Assembly: GCA_002699125.1 (NCBI GenBank)
Contig: PABI01000001.1
Coordinates: forward strand, 1-36,260
Length of the DNA stretch: 36,260 bases
Direction: 5' to 3'
Source of the DNA: Anaerolineaceae bacterium
GTDB taxonomy: Bacteria > Chloroflexota > Anaerolineae > Promineifilales > Promineifilaceae
A program made the translations under genes and the position numbers. Below the pieces are notes generated by a model. The model saw nothing but the letters and a program-made list of their open reading frames with translations. It searched no databases and had not been told where the DNA came from. How positions within the stretch are numbered: position 1 is the first letter of the stretch; the number at the start of each line of letters is the position of its first letter. Shown in pieces: positions 1 to 7,651 of the stretch.

Positions 1-101
1 AAGATATGCCAATCTCGCCTCAGCCAGGCGCATCTTTAATGCCAGGATTGCGGCTCAACTTTTTTGACTACTGAAAAACCGTGTCCACATGACTTTACTC
101 A

Positions 102-130
102 TTGACGCTGCCTGCACCACGCTGTATGAT
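102..130 (+). promoter_or_regulatory. Sigma70-like promoter of the cobalamin-uptake operon
   Basis: TTGACG at 102-107 and TATGAT at 125-130 are separated by exactly 17 bp. Transcription would start near 137, just before the cobalamin riboswitch. The boxes are seen directly; promoter function is inferred from their match to the housekeeping consensus and from position. Bases 1-101 show no convincing gene or other element. Confidence 0.65.
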
Positions 131-159
131 AACGGGCATTAACAACCTACCAGCAAAAT

Positions 160-394
160 TCAGGTGCGCCCACCGCCCGGATGCGCGGCGCATAGAGAAA
201 TTGCTCTGTGGGGGAAGACCGGTGACTGGTTTAATGCAAAAATGCCTTAAACTTGAAGTCCGGCACTGTCCCGCAACGGTAAGATAATGGTTAATGGTTA
301 ATACTTAATTGTTAATGGTAAATGGACCTACAATTAATAATTAACCGTTCACAATTCACAATTCACCATTATCAAGTCCGAGTACCCGCCTGTC
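160..394 (+). promoter_or_regulatory. Cobalamin riboswitch aptamer
   Basis: Conserved blocks of the adenosylcobalamin riboswitch appear in order: GGTGCGCC near 162, GGGGGAAGACCGGTGA at 209-224, TCCGGCACTGTCCCGC at 259-274, and the B12-box-like AAGTCCGAGTACCCGCC at 374-390. Known members of this class bind a cobalamin and repress uptake or synthesis genes by termination or by hiding the ribosome site. The promoter lies about 30 bp upstream, a terminator about 65 bp downstream, and the next genes are a btuFCD-like transporter, so the context fits. The variable arm between GGTAA (279-283) and the B12 box is replaced by an 85-90 nt array of 7-bp repeats. Confidence 0.88.
283..373. repeat. Inverted heptad-repeat array inside the riboswitch
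   Basis: The left half reads in 7-bp steps: TAATGGT, TAATGGT, TAATACT, TAATTGT, TAATGGT, AAATGGA from 285 on. The right half reads AATTAAT, AATTAAC, CGTTCAC, AATTCAC, AATTCAC, CATTATC. The outer ends GATAATGG (283-290) and CCATTATC (366-373) pair perfectly, so the array could form the peripheral stem of the riboswitch. The AATTCAC words recur in the arrays near 6.3 and 13.8 kb. Confidence 0.8.
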
Positions 395-459
395 TTTTTG
401 CTCGTAACCTTCGTGGACAAAGGTAAGCGAGTCACCAATGTTTATTTGCAAAATGGATG

Positions 460-483
460 GCTCACCTTCGTGTGAGCTTTTTT
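460..483 (+). terminator. Intrinsic terminator, riboswitch expression platform
   Basis: GCTCAC (460-465) and GTGAGC (472-477) form a stem around CTTCGT, followed by six T. It lies between the aptamer and the first gene, as expected for transcriptional control. AGGTAAGC at 421-428 could pair with the left side of this stem (one mismatch), or with CTCGTAACCTT upstream, which suggests an antiterminator/anti-antiterminator switch. That alternative pairing is inference. Confidence 0.75.
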
Positions 484-580
484 GTTGTCTTCCACTCAAA
501 AGAAACAAATGCAAATCAATGTTTCTGCTGATGCTCCTTGTCTGCGAACAACATAAGCATCTTCGAGAAGGAGACAACAG

Positions 581-1927
581 ATGAAACGATTATTTACCCT
601 CTTATTGCTGCTCATAATTGTGCCGGGGCTGGCTGCCTGTGGCGGGGATTCCGCAGAAGCGCCAACCAGCGAACCCGTTGCGGAAACAGAAGAAACGGCC
701 GCAACAGCCGAAGAGCCGACAGAAGTGCCCGTTGACCCCACCGCGGAACCTGTAGAAGAGCCGGACCCAACGGCCGTTCCCACCGCCGAACCCACAGAAG
801 AACCGATGGCCGAAGCTCCCACCAGCAACCTCACCGATGGCTGCGTAGAAAATTATGATGAATCTGTGGACTATTTTCCTGAGGAAACGGCCGTTACCCA
901 CGCCGACGGCTTCACCATCGAATATTTCAACAACTACAAAGTCATCACCGTGGCTGCTCCCTGGCTGGGCGCTGAAGATTCCGCCACCTATCTGCTGGTC
1001 CAATGCGGCACACGGGCCCCCGAGGGGTTCGAGGATGCCGTAACCGTCGAAGTGCCTATCAGCAGCTTTGTTTCCATGTCCACCACCTACCTGCCCTACC
1101 TGGACGCTTTTGGCAAGTTGGACACCCTGGTCGGTGTAGACTCTGGTGCCTTCGCCTTCAACCCCAACGTGCGGGAAATGTTAGACGCCGGCGAGCTGGT
1201 TGAACTGGGCAGCGGCACCAACGTCAATGTGGAAGCCGCCCTGGAACTGGAGCCCGACGTCATCATGACCTCCGCCAGCGGCTCGGCCGACTTCGATACC
1301 CATCCCAAGCTGGAAGAGGTGGGGCTGACCGTGGTGCTCAACGCCGACTACCTGGACATCACCCCGCTGGGCCGGGCCGAATGGGGCAAATTCATCGCTG
1401 CTTTTTACAATGAAGAAGCCCAGGCCGACGCCCTGTTTAACGACGTTGTGGCTGAATACGAAGCGCTGACCGAACTAACGGCCGATCTAGCCGAACGCCC
1501 CACCGTTTTTGCCAACACACCCTTTGAAGGCACCTGGTACATGCCCGGCGGCCAAAGCTACACGGCCCAACTTTTCGACACCGCCGGAGCCGACTACCTC
1601 TGGAGCGATGACGAATCGACCAGCACACTGTTCCTGGACTTTGAATCAGTCTTCGACCGGGCGGCTGACGCCGACTATTGGCTCAATCTGGGCTTTGTTT
1701 TTTCGCTGGCCGACCTGGAAGCCAGCGATGAGCGGTTTGCCGACTTTGCCGCCTTCCAAAACGGCAACGTCTACAACTACGATTTGCGCTCCAACGAGTT
1801 TGGCGGCAACGACTTCTTTGAAAGCGCCGCTGCCAATCCACAGCTGGTCCTGGCCGACCTGATCAAGATTTTCCATCCCGACCTGCTGCCGGACCATGAG
1901 CTGGTTTATTATCGAATCGTTGAATAA
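581..1927 (+). CDS. btuF: Cobalamin/siderophore ABC transporter substrate-binding lipoprotein (BtuF-like)
   Basis: A 448-aa secreted lipoprotein that would capture vitamin B12 or a related corrinoid outside the membrane and deliver it to the permease encoded next. Residues 1-20 form a lipoprotein signal peptide with lipobox LAAC (lipidated Cys20). Residues about 25-85 are a low-complexity Glu/Pro/Thr linker, then a periplasmic-binding-protein type 2 domain fills about 135-448, with the typical LVGVDSG and LELEPDVIM stretches. AAGGAG at 568-573 supports the ATG. It is the first gene behind a cobalamin riboswitch and is followed by FecCD-type permease and ATPase genes. B12 specificity rests on the riboswitch; the fold alone would also fit an Fe-siderophore or heme binder. 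Confidence 0.85.
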   Translation: MKRLFTLLLLLIIVPGLAACGGDSAEAPTSEPVAETEETAATAEEPTEVPVDPTAEPVEEPDPTAVPTAEPTEEPMAEAPTSNLTDGCVENYDESVDYFPEETAVTHADGFTIEYFNNYKVITVAAPWLGAEDSATYLLVQCGTRAPEGFEDAVTVEVPISSFVSMSTTYLPYLDAFGKLDTLVGVDSGAFAFNPNVREMLDAGELVELGSGTNVNVEAALELEPDVIMTSASGSADFDTHPKLEEVGLTVVLNADYLDITPLGRAEWGKFIAAFYNEEAQADALFNDVVAEYEALTELTADLAERPTVFANTPFEGTWYMPGGQSYTAQLFDTAGADYLWSDDESTSTLFLDFESVFDRAADADYWLNLGFVFSLADLEASDERFADFAAFQNGNVYNYDLRSNEFGGNDFFESAAANPQLVLADLIKIFHPDLLPDHELVYYRIVE

Positions 1928-1930
1928 TTT

Positions 1931-1958
1931 GTAGGGGCGGTTCGCGAACCGCCCCTAC
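1931..1958. repeat. Perfect 28-bp palindrome, GTAGGGGC family
   Basis: GTAGGGGCGGTTCG followed directly by its reverse complement fills the gap between the btuF-like stop and the btuC-like start. The outer word GTAGGGGC/GCCCCTAC returns in a composite element at 18779-18839, so this is a dispersed intergenic family. In RNA it could form a strong hairpin inside the operon transcript. Confidence 0.8.
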
Positions 1959-1967
1959 CCCAACATC

Positions 1968-3047
1968 ATGCAACACGTAACTACCGAAACACAAACGGCC
2001 GTATCCAACCCCAACCGCCAGGCAGTGGCCATGGGCCTGCTCGTCCTGGCGCTGCTGGGCGTCTTTTTGCTCAGTTTGTTTGTGGGCTCCGTGCGCATTC
2101 CGCTGGATGAGATTTTGGGCATCCTGGTGGGGGCCACGCCGGAGCGCGAGACGTGGGCCACGATCGTGTTGAAGTTTCGGCTGCCCAAGGCGGTAACGGC
2201 CGTTCTCGCCGGATCGGCCCTGAGCGTGAGCGGATTGCAAATGCAAACCATGTTCCGTAATCCGCTGGCCGGGCCATTTGTGCTGGGCATCAACTCCGGG
2301 GCCAGTTTGGGCGTAGCCTTGGTGGTGCTCCTGGTAGGCACAACCGGCGGCACCCTGCTGGCCGGGCTGGGGCTGCTGAGCGATTTTGGCATTGTGGTCG
2401 CCGCCAGCCTGGGCGCGGGCTTGGTGCTCTTTCTGGTGCTGGGCGTCGCCCGCCGCGTAGAAACAATGACGCTGCTGATTTTGGGGCTGATGTTTGGTTA
2501 CGCCACCAGCGCCCTGGTGAGCGTGCTGCTCTACTTCAGCATTGCCGAGCGGATTCAGGCGTACATCGCCTGGACCTTTGGCAGCTTTGGCGGCGTCACC
2601 TGGAGCCAGATGCAGGTGATGGCTCCCACGGTGCTGATCGGGCTGATCATTGCCTGGCTGTCGGCCAAGCCGCTGAATGCCCTGCTGCTGGGCGAAACAT
2701 ACGCCCACAGCCTGGGGCTTTCGGTGCGGCGGGCCCGCATTGCCGTCCTGGTGAGCGCCTCACTCATGGCCGGGGCCATCACCGCCTTTTGCGGGCCGAT
2801 TGGTTTTGTCGGCGTGGCTGTGCCGCACCTGTGCCGCAGCCTGTTCAGCACCTCCAACCACCGGCTGCTCATCCCCGCCACCATTTTGATGGGCGGCGTG
2901 GTGACGCTTGTGGCTGACCTCATCGCCCAGATGCCAGGCAGCCAAACCACCCTGCCGCTCAACGCCGTGACGGCACTGATTGGCGCACCGGTGGTTACCT
3001 GGGTCATCTTGCGGCGGCGCAACCTGCGCTCGTCATTCGCGGGATAA
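1968..3047 (+). CDS. btuC: FecCD/BtuC-family ABC transporter permease
   Basis: A 359-aa polytopic inner-membrane permease of the FecCD family. It would form the homodimeric channel that moves cobalamin from the BtuF-like protein into the cytoplasm. The family motifs are visible: RLPKAVTAVLAGSALSVSG near residues 65-85, then QTMFRNPLAGPFVLGINSGA, and GFVGVAVPH near 275. About 9-10 hydrophobic segments are present, and the length fits the family. The start follows a 28-bp palindrome only 9 bp upstream, and no clear Shine-Dalgarno is visible. It is the second gene of the riboswitch-controlled operon. Confidence 0.88.
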   Translation: MQHVTTETQTAVSNPNRQAVAMGLLVLALLGVFLLSLFVGSVRIPLDEILGILVGATPERETWATIVLKFRLPKAVTAVLAGSALSVSGLQMQTMFRNPLAGPFVLGINSGASLGVALVVLLVGTTGGTLLAGLGLLSDFGIVVAASLGAGLVLFLVLGVARRVETMTLLILGLMFGYATSALVSVLLYFSIAERIQAYIAWTFGSFGGVTWSQMQVMAPTVLIGLIIAWLSAKPLNALLLGETYAHSLGLSVRRARIAVLVSASLMAGAITAFCGPIGFVGVAVPHLCRSLFSTSNHRLLIPATILMGGVVTLVADLIAQMPGSQTTLPLNAVTALIGAPVVTWVILRRRNLRSSFAG

Positions 3048-3054
3048 AGAAAAA

Positions 3055-3115
3055 TCCGCAGATTTCGCAGATTACACAGATTTTGATCTGCGTTCATCAG
3101 CGTTAATCTGCGTCC
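3055..3115. repeat. Nonamer inverted repeat (CGCAGATT family)
   Basis: The sequence reads CCGCAGATT, TCGCAGATT, ACACAGATT, then opposite-strand words built on ATCTGCG up to about 3115. It sits between the permease and ATPase genes. The same family with longer arms is found at 30614-30710. It resembles the 7-bp arrays but has a 9-bp period. Confidence 0.7.
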
Positions 3116-3135
3116 TATTTCCTAAGGAAACAAGT

Positions 3136-4185
3136 ATGTCTGCATCCATTTTGCGAACGGAAAATTTGACGATTGGCTACCCCATGCGTCGGGAAGCGCC
3201 GGTGGTAGTGACGGAAAATATCACCGTGGGTTTGCAGCCGGGGGAGTTGGTCTGCCTGCTGGGGCCAAACGGAGCAGGTAAAAGCACGCTGATGCGCACC
3301 CTGGCCGGGATGCAGCCGCTGTTAAACGGCCGTATCCTGCTCAACCAGCAAGAGCTCGCCAGCCTCAGCGCCAAACAGTTAGCCCGCCACCTCAGCGTGG
3401 TCCTCACCGAGCCGATCAACGCCGGGATGCTCACCGCCTGGGATTTGGTCTCGTTGGGACGGCATCCGTATACCAATTGGGCGGGCAAGTTGACGGCGGT
3501 GGATGAAACGGCCGTCAACCAGGCCCTCACCGCTGTGGGTGCTATCCCGCTGGCCCAGCGTCATGTCAACACCCTCAGCGACGGCGAGCGGCAAAAAATC
3601 ATGATCGCCCGCGCCCTGGCCCAGGAGCCGGACGTGATGCTGCTGGATGAACCCACTGCCTTTCTGGATTTGCCGCGCCGCGTGGAAACTATGCACATTT
3701 TGCGCCAATTAGCGCGCCATGAAAATTGCGCCATCCTGCTTTCTACTCACGATCTGGATTTGGCACTGCGCAATGCCGATAAAATCTGGCTGATGCCCAA
3801 AGGCGGTGCACTCCAGGTGGGCACGCCGGAGGAGCTGGTGCTGGACGGCAGCTTTGAAGCCGCCTTCCAGGCCGATGGTGTGCGCTTCGATCCGCATACA
3901 GGCTCATTTAAGATGGCGGAACAGGCCGCCGGACAGGTCGATCTTGTCGGGGAGGGGCTTTCGGCTTTATGGACCCGGCGGGCGCTGGAGCGATTGGGCT
4001 TTAACGTGCACGAAGGGGTAAACGGATCGGCCGTGCGGATTCAGGTTTTGGCGGATGAGGCGGAGGGGGTAGACGGCCGTATCCAATGGCAGCTCATCAA
4101 ACCCCAGCAAACCGTCACCCACCGTTCCCTGGCCGATCTGGTTGACGATGTTCAGCAAACCAGATCAGGTGCGACGCACTTGTAG
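3136..4185 (+). CDS. btuD: Cobalamin ABC transporter ATPase (BtuD-like) with C-terminal extension
   Basis: A 349-aa ATPase that would power the B12 transporter. Visible parts: Walker A GPNGAGKST (43-51), ABC signature LSDGERQ (147-153), Walker B VMLLDE (167-172) and the H-loop His205 in STHD. ATG 3136 is chosen over upstream in-frame starts because of AAGGAAA at 3124-3130 and because the protein then begins right at the domain. Residues about 262-349 extend beyond the usual ~260-aa ATPase and have no recognised role; similar tails occur in BtuD-like proteins. The final residues (GATHL) and stop lie in the left arm of an inverted repeat shared with the end of the convergent regulator gene. Confidence 0.87.
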   Translation: MSASILRTENLTIGYPMRREAPVVVTENITVGLQPGELVCLLGPNGAGKSTLMRTLAGMQPLLNGRILLNQQELASLSAKQLARHLSVVLTEPINAGMLTAWDLVSLGRHPYTNWAGKLTAVDETAVNQALTAVGAIPLAQRHVNTLSDGERQKIMIARALAQEPDVMLLDEPTAFLDLPRRVETMHILRQLARHENCAILLSTHDLDLALRNADKIWLMPKGGALQVGTPEELVLDGSFEAAFQADGVRFDPHTGSFKMAEQAAGQVDLVGEGLSALWTRRALERLGFNVHEGVNGSAVRIQVLADEAEGVDGRIQWQLIKPQQTVTHRSLADLVDDVQQTRSGATHL

Positions 4186-4217
4186 CGGGCTAACTTTTGA
4201 AAAAGTGCGTCGCACCT
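4167..4217. repeat. Inverted repeat between convergent genes
   Basis: AGGTGCGACGCACT (4167-4180) and AGTGCGTCGCACCT (4204-4217) are perfect 14-bp arms around a 23-nt loop. The left arm encodes the end of the BtuD-like protein and the right arm reaches the stop codon of the CarH-like gene. It may act as a bidirectional terminator, although T-runs are short; otherwise it is another dispersed repeat. Confidence 0.75.
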
Positions 4218-5527
4218 TAGTCCAGTTGAGCAAACCAGTCCAAGATAGGCGCTGCCTTCTCGTCATCCATCACGGTTTTTACCGCTTCATGATACTGTTG
4301 CAAATAATGCTGCAATAAGGCTTCCGTCAGGCGGGTATGGTTGCTTAGCAGCAACCCCTTTACCCAATCCAGATTCGCTTCAACCATTGCCATATCACCC
4401 AGGCGCAAGGCAGCTTCAATATTGTCGCTTAATTCCTTATTCGTGTTGCTCAGCAAAGCGGTGGGCATCTCTAACAACGACGGCGTAACGTGCAGATGGG
4501 CATCAATGGCCGACCGCCGCTCGATGAAATGCTTGTAGGCCTCCTGATACGCTTTGCCGGGCTTTTTCGCTTTGCCAGCAGCCGGCGTGGTTTGAATAAG
4601 CTTTTCCACGGTTTGGGGCACCTGGGCCAACGTTTCACCCAGAAAATGGCCCGGAATGGATTCAACCGTTTGCTCAATCTGGTTAAATACAGCTCCGCCA
4701 AAAGCCAGCGGCACGCCCAGTTCCGCCAGCTTCTGGGCCAGCGGCAGCGTATGGCCGGCGGCCGTCAGCGTTTGGGCAGAGAGGATCACAAGCTGTGGCT
4801 TGATTTGCTCTACGGATGCTTCCAGGCGTTCCAGCGGCACGTTGGCCCCCAGATATACGACATCCCATCCCTGGCGGCGCAGCATCAGGCTGATCATCAG
4901 CGGGGCGAAGGTGTGCAGTTCGGTGGGCGGGCAGGCAACGAGGATACGGCCGTTCCGCGTCGGCGCAGGCATGGCCACCAGCAGCGCTTCCAACTGGCGC
5001 AGCGCCAGGGCAGAGGCGAAATGTTCCTGCTGCACCGAAACGGTGCCTTCATACCAGCCTTCCCCGATTTCGTTCAGTCCTTGCTGCAAAACCTGGTAGC
5101 AGACGGTTTCGATGGAAAACAAGGCAAACGCACGGGCCAGCAAATGCTGCGCCCGGTATTCATCAAAGGCCAGGCACGCTTCGATCCACGCCTCGCGCAG
5201 TTCATCCACCTGCTCACCCGTCACGTTTGGTAACGTTGTTTCGGAGACGGCCGTTTCCATCGTCAACAACGGATTCTGGCCCTCGCTTTCTAACTGCTGC
5301 CACAGCTCCACGGCATGGCTGATACTCATGCCCTCATCCTGTCGGGCCACCAGCCATTTCAGCAAATCAATTTCATGCTGTGAATAAAGCCGGTGCCCGC
5401 CAGGCGTCCGCTCTGGATTGGGTACGCCGTAACGACGCTCCCAGGCGCGCAGCGTATCGGGCTTAAGGCCGGTTTCCTGAACAACAACTTTCATATTGAA
5501 GGTGGGCAAATGATTACTTGGAGACAT
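4217..5527 (-). CDS. CarH/LitR-type MerR regulator with B12-binding domain and extra C-terminal domain
   Basis: A 436-aa cytoplasmic transcription factor. Residues about 10-80 are a MerR winged helix (DTLRAWERRYGVPNPERTPG is the recognition part). Residues about 100-185 are a B12-cap helical bundle holding Trp158-x9-Glu168-His169, the W-x9-EH signature of CarH photoreceptors. Residues about 192-310 are a Rossmann-like cobalamin-binding domain with Glu203-Leu-His205 at the ExHxx(G/A) position that ligands cobalt. Known CarH proteins bind DNA as AdoCbl tetramers in the dark and release it in light. About 120 residues beyond the usual CarH length (~290-300 aa) have no assigned function. AGGA 7-8 nt upstream supports the ATG. 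It is convergent with the B12-uptake genes and divergent from the GIY-YIG gene. Confidence 0.85.
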   Translation of the reverse strand: MSPSNHLPTFNMKVVVQETGLKPDTLRAWERRYGVPNPERTPGGHRLYSQHEIDLLKWLVARQDEGMSISHAVELWQQLESEGQNPLLTMETAVSETTLPNVTGEQVDELREAWIEACLAFDEYRAQHLLARAFALFSIETVCYQVLQQGLNEIGEGWYEGTVSVQQEHFASALALRQLEALLVAMPAPTRNGRILVACPPTELHTFAPLMISLMLRRQGWDVVYLGANVPLERLEASVEQIKPQLVILSAQTLTAAGHTLPLAQKLAELGVPLAFGGAVFNQIEQTVESIPGHFLGETLAQVPQTVEKLIQTTPAAGKAKKPGKAYQEAYKHFIERRSAIDAHLHVTPSLLEMPTALLSNTNKELSDNIEAALRLGDMAMVEANLDWVKGLLLSNHTRLTEALLQHYLQQYHEAVKTVMDDEKAAPILDWFAQLD

Positions 5528-5617
5528 AAAAAATTCCTGATCTTGTGATTAGTTTGCAAGGGTATGTTAGCATGGATGTTAAGTTTTTGTCCACATTTCC
5601 ATATTTTTGAGCCAGGA

Positions 5618-5623
5618 TACAAT
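5618..5623 (+). promoter_or_regulatory. -10 box of a probably leaderless transcript
   Basis: TACAAT ends 7 nt before the ATG at 5631, so transcription would begin at or next to the start codon. No Shine-Dalgarno is visible and no good -35 box is seen. The same arrangement occurs before the coaX gene (10300) and the MalT-like regulator gene (25595). Confidence 0.45.
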
Positions 5624-5630
5624 ACGAATC

Positions 5631-6257
5631 ATGCAAACGGTTACGGTTGAGTCGATTTTGGAGAAAAAGGCCACCCATGCGTTAGGGCATCTCATCTACG
5701 TGGTGCGGGATGAGGCGCTTGTGTTTTATGTGGGGCAGTCGCGGCGTGACGTGGTGACGCGCTTTTGGGAGCATCTGCAAGCGCCCAGCCGCTTGGGACA
5801 GCTTATCACCTTGAACGCACCGGCTTCGCACCAATGGTCGGTTGATTTTTACGCCCTGGCCGATTGCGCTGCTTACGTGCAGCAAAAGTCGCTGTTTGCC
5901 TTACAGGAGTGGCAGCATTTTGATATGGATATGGCGGAACAGGCGTTGATCCAGGTGATGCGGCCGGTACTTAACCATGATTTTAATGCCAAGCCCATAC
6001 CGTTGCCGGGCCGCTATCGGGGACACGCTGCGCTGAATTTGCCCAAGCCGGAAACGCCGCTTTCGGCAGGCGCAAGCCAAGCTGCCACAACCTCTCCCCA
6101 GGACCGCATCTGGCTCAACCGGATGAGTTTGCAGGGCTGGGTGTATGAAAAGGTGGGCGTAAACGGCCGTCTACAATGGCGTCACCCCAGCGGCAAAATC
6201 CTCACCGAAGCAGAAATGGCCCCGTACCGGCAGGCAGGCAAAATACCGAAAATCTAA
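5631..6257 (+). CDS. Stand-alone GIY-YIG domain protein
   Basis: A 208-aa soluble protein. Residues about 18-50 match the GIY-YIG nuclease core: IYVV, then FYVGQS, an arginine and RFWEHL. A conserved acidic/asparagine end appears near residue 105-120 (EQALIQVMRPVLNHDFN). Family members cut DNA at one metal-bound glutamate, and several small bacterial ones are uncharacterised. The C-terminal ~60 residues hold a WVYEKVG...WRHPSGK stretch of unknown role. ATG 5631 is preferred to TTG 5607 because a -10-like box lies between them. Its left neighbour is the divergent CarH-like regulator, which could share the 5528-5630 control region. It is not UvrC and lacks homing-endonuclease context. Confidence 0.7.
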   Translation: MQTVTVESILEKKATHALGHLIYVVRDEALVFYVGQSRRDVVTRFWEHLQAPSRLGQLITLNAPASHQWSVDFYALADCAAYVQQKSLFALQEWQHFDMDMAEQALIQVMRPVLNHDFNAKPIPLPGRYRGHAALNLPKPETPLSAGASQAATTSPQDRIWLNRMSLQGWVYEKVGVNGRLQWRHPSGKILTEAEMAPYRQAGKIPKI

Positions 6258-6328
6258 TTGTGAATTATGAACAGTTAATTGTGAATTGTGAATGAGCCCC
6301 CGTTCACCATTAATTATTCACAATTCTC
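6257..6328. repeat. Inverted heptad-repeat array (AATTGTG family)
   Basis: Heptads AATTGTG, AATTATG, AACAGTT, AATTGTG, AATTGTG run right from the GIY-YIG stop. They are followed by inverted copies (ATTCACAATTC at 6315-6325). The array lies exactly between two convergent genes and could form a long hairpin. It is the same family as 283-373 and 13757-13858. Confidence 0.8.
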
Positions 6329-6803
6329 ACGGGGTTGGCGTGGCGCAGGGCGGCGGTGGGGTGAACATGATCATGTAGGTGTTATTCGTTTCGTCTGTTT
6401 CTACTACCTGCTGGGCAGAGTCCACCTCGGCGTTGATGCTGCCGACCGGACCAGACTCGAAGGAGACTGCCGCTTCCGCCTCGCCCAACGCTCCCAAGCC
6501 ATCCAAATTAGTCGTGCCGTTGTTGATGGTCACTTCAAACGGCCCGGCATCGCCCACGCCAAAGTTGTCGATGCTCACCGCCACCGTGCCGGGGCCGCCC
6601 CAAGGGCAGTCGTCGTAGGTGACGCGGTAGCCGCCAATTTCCAGGTCGGGCAGCTGGGTGGCCAGCGTGGGGGGAATGGTGGGCGTTTCTGTGGCGGGGA
6701 TGGGGGTGGAAACAGCCGTTTCACCACAGGCCACCAAAGCCCATCCCACCAGCCACACAAACACACCAATCATCAGTAACTTCTTAAAACGGAGCATTTT
6801 CAT
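6327..6803 (-). CDS. CARDB-domain lipoprotein
   Basis: A 158-aa secreted lipoprotein. The signal peptide ends at lipobox LVAC near residue 26, followed by a Thr/Pro-rich linker (about 30-48). Residues about 50-145 form one immunoglobulin-like CARDB domain, with PDLEI at its start and VDETDETNN-type residues near the end. Such domains usually mediate adhesion or binding on the cell surface; the ligand is unknown. It is small for the family, carrying just one domain. The first ATG is kept, with AAGGA upstream. It stands alone between repeat arrays on both sides. Confidence 0.7.
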   Translation of the reverse strand: MKMLRFKKLLMIGVFVWLVGWALVACGETAVSTPIPATETPTIPPTLATQLPDLEIGGYRVTYDDCPWGGPGTVAVSIDNFGVGDAGPFEVTINNGTTNLDGLGALGEAEAAVSFESGPVGSINAEVDSAQQVVETDETNNTYMIMFTPPPPCATPTP

Positions 6804-6827
6804 TGCAAAAAGTCCTTTATTGCATTT

Positions 6828-6968
6828 GTCCGCCGAGGGCTAAAGCCCCCGGCTAGAAGTAAAAGCCCCGTTGGGGCTTCCAAAACTAGCCCGGGCCATT
6901 AACGGAAGGGCGGGGTTGTTAAACCTCTCTGTGAAACTCTGTGCCTCCTCTGCGTAACTCTGCATTCC
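6828..6968. repeat. Composite intergenic inverted repeats
   Basis: Three phrases occur in a row: GGGCT/AGCCC around AA at 6838-6849; AGCCCC/GGGGCT with outer arms GGCTAG and CTAGCC at about 6850-6897; and an 8-9-bp periodic stretch CTCTCTGTGAAACTCTGTG followed by CTCTGCGTAACTCTGC at about 6927-6965. No gene is seen. The region separates the response-regulator stop from the CARDB lipoprotein start. Confidence 0.6.
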
Positions 6969-7000
6969 GCTTTTATTTCCATCAAAAAAGTCCCACTCAG

Positions 7001-7651
7001 CTAACGGCCGTCCAATGAAATCAACCCCCGCTGTGCCGCCACCGTGACCGCCTCGGTGCGGTTGCCCACGTTGAGCTTGCTCAAAATGGCGCTCACGTGG
7101 AACTTCACCGTGCGCTCGCTGATGACCAGCTTGGCGGCAATCTCTTTGTTTTGCAGCCCCAACGCCAGTTCTTGCAGCACCTCCAGCTCGCGCGGGGTGA
7201 GCTGCTCCAGCGGCGGCTCCGGCGGCTGGGCCACCCGCTGCATCAGCTTGTGAGCCACGATGGGCTGCAAGAGTGAACCGCCCTCGTGCACCACGCGGAT
7301 GGCGTTGAACAGCTCGCTGCGCGGCGCGCCTTTGAGCAAATAGCCTTGAGCCCCGGCCTGAACGGCCGTTACAATCCGTTCATCCGTGTCAAACGCAGTA
7401 AACATGATCACCCGCTCCTTGGGGTTGGCGGCGCGCAGCCGGCGCAGCGTTTCCACGCCGTCCATCTCCGGCATTTCGATGTCCAGCAGCACCACGTCTG
7501 GTTTGGTTTCGGCCACCTGCTCGATGGTGGAACGGCCGTTGCCCGCCTGCCCCACCACCTCAAAATCCGGCTGCGTACTCAAAATCGCCTCCAGCCCATC
7601 CCGCACCACCGGATGATCATCCGCTAAAAAAATCCGAATCGTTTCGCTCAT
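7001..7651 (-). CDS. NarL/FixJ-family response regulator
   Basis: A 216-aa two-component regulator. The receiver domain (about 5-120) has acidic pair Asp11-Asp12, phospho-acceptor Asp57 in VVLLDIEMP, and Lys near 105. A LuxR-type HTH occupies about 148-210 (LTPRELEVL ... NKEIAAKLVISERTVKFHV). Phosphorylation would let it dimerise and bind DNA. Its ATG overlaps the stop of the upstream CorC gene by 4 bp (ATGA), so the two are translationally coupled. The NarL-type kinase at 9049-10197 is the likely partner. Confidence 0.9.
   Translation of the reverse strand: MSETIRIFLADDHPVVRDGLEAILSTQPDFEVVGQAGNGRSTIEQVAETKPDVVLLDIEMPEMDGVETLRRLRAANPKERVIMFTAFDTDERIVTAVQAGAQGYLLKGAPRSELFNAIRVVHEGGSLLQPIVAHKLMQRVAQPPEPPLEQLTPRELEVLQELALGLQNKEIAAKLVISERTVKFHVSAILSKLNVGNRTEAVTVAAQRGLISLDGR

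Noticed and set aside
102..287. 61-aa plus-strand frame
   Set aside because: It overlaps the promoter and riboswitch core, starts with TTG and has no Shine-Dalgarno or family signal.
283..373. CRISPR-like array
   Set aside because: Units are 7 bp without spacers and occur in both orientations, so this and the other arrays are not CRISPR.
1863..2708. 281-aa minus-strand frame
   Set aside because: Antisense shadow of the btuC-like gene; Gln/His/Gly-rich composition typical of a reversed GC-rich membrane gene.
4490..5233. 247-aa plus-strand frame
   Set aside because: Antisense to the CarH-like gene, which has clear domains and motifs.
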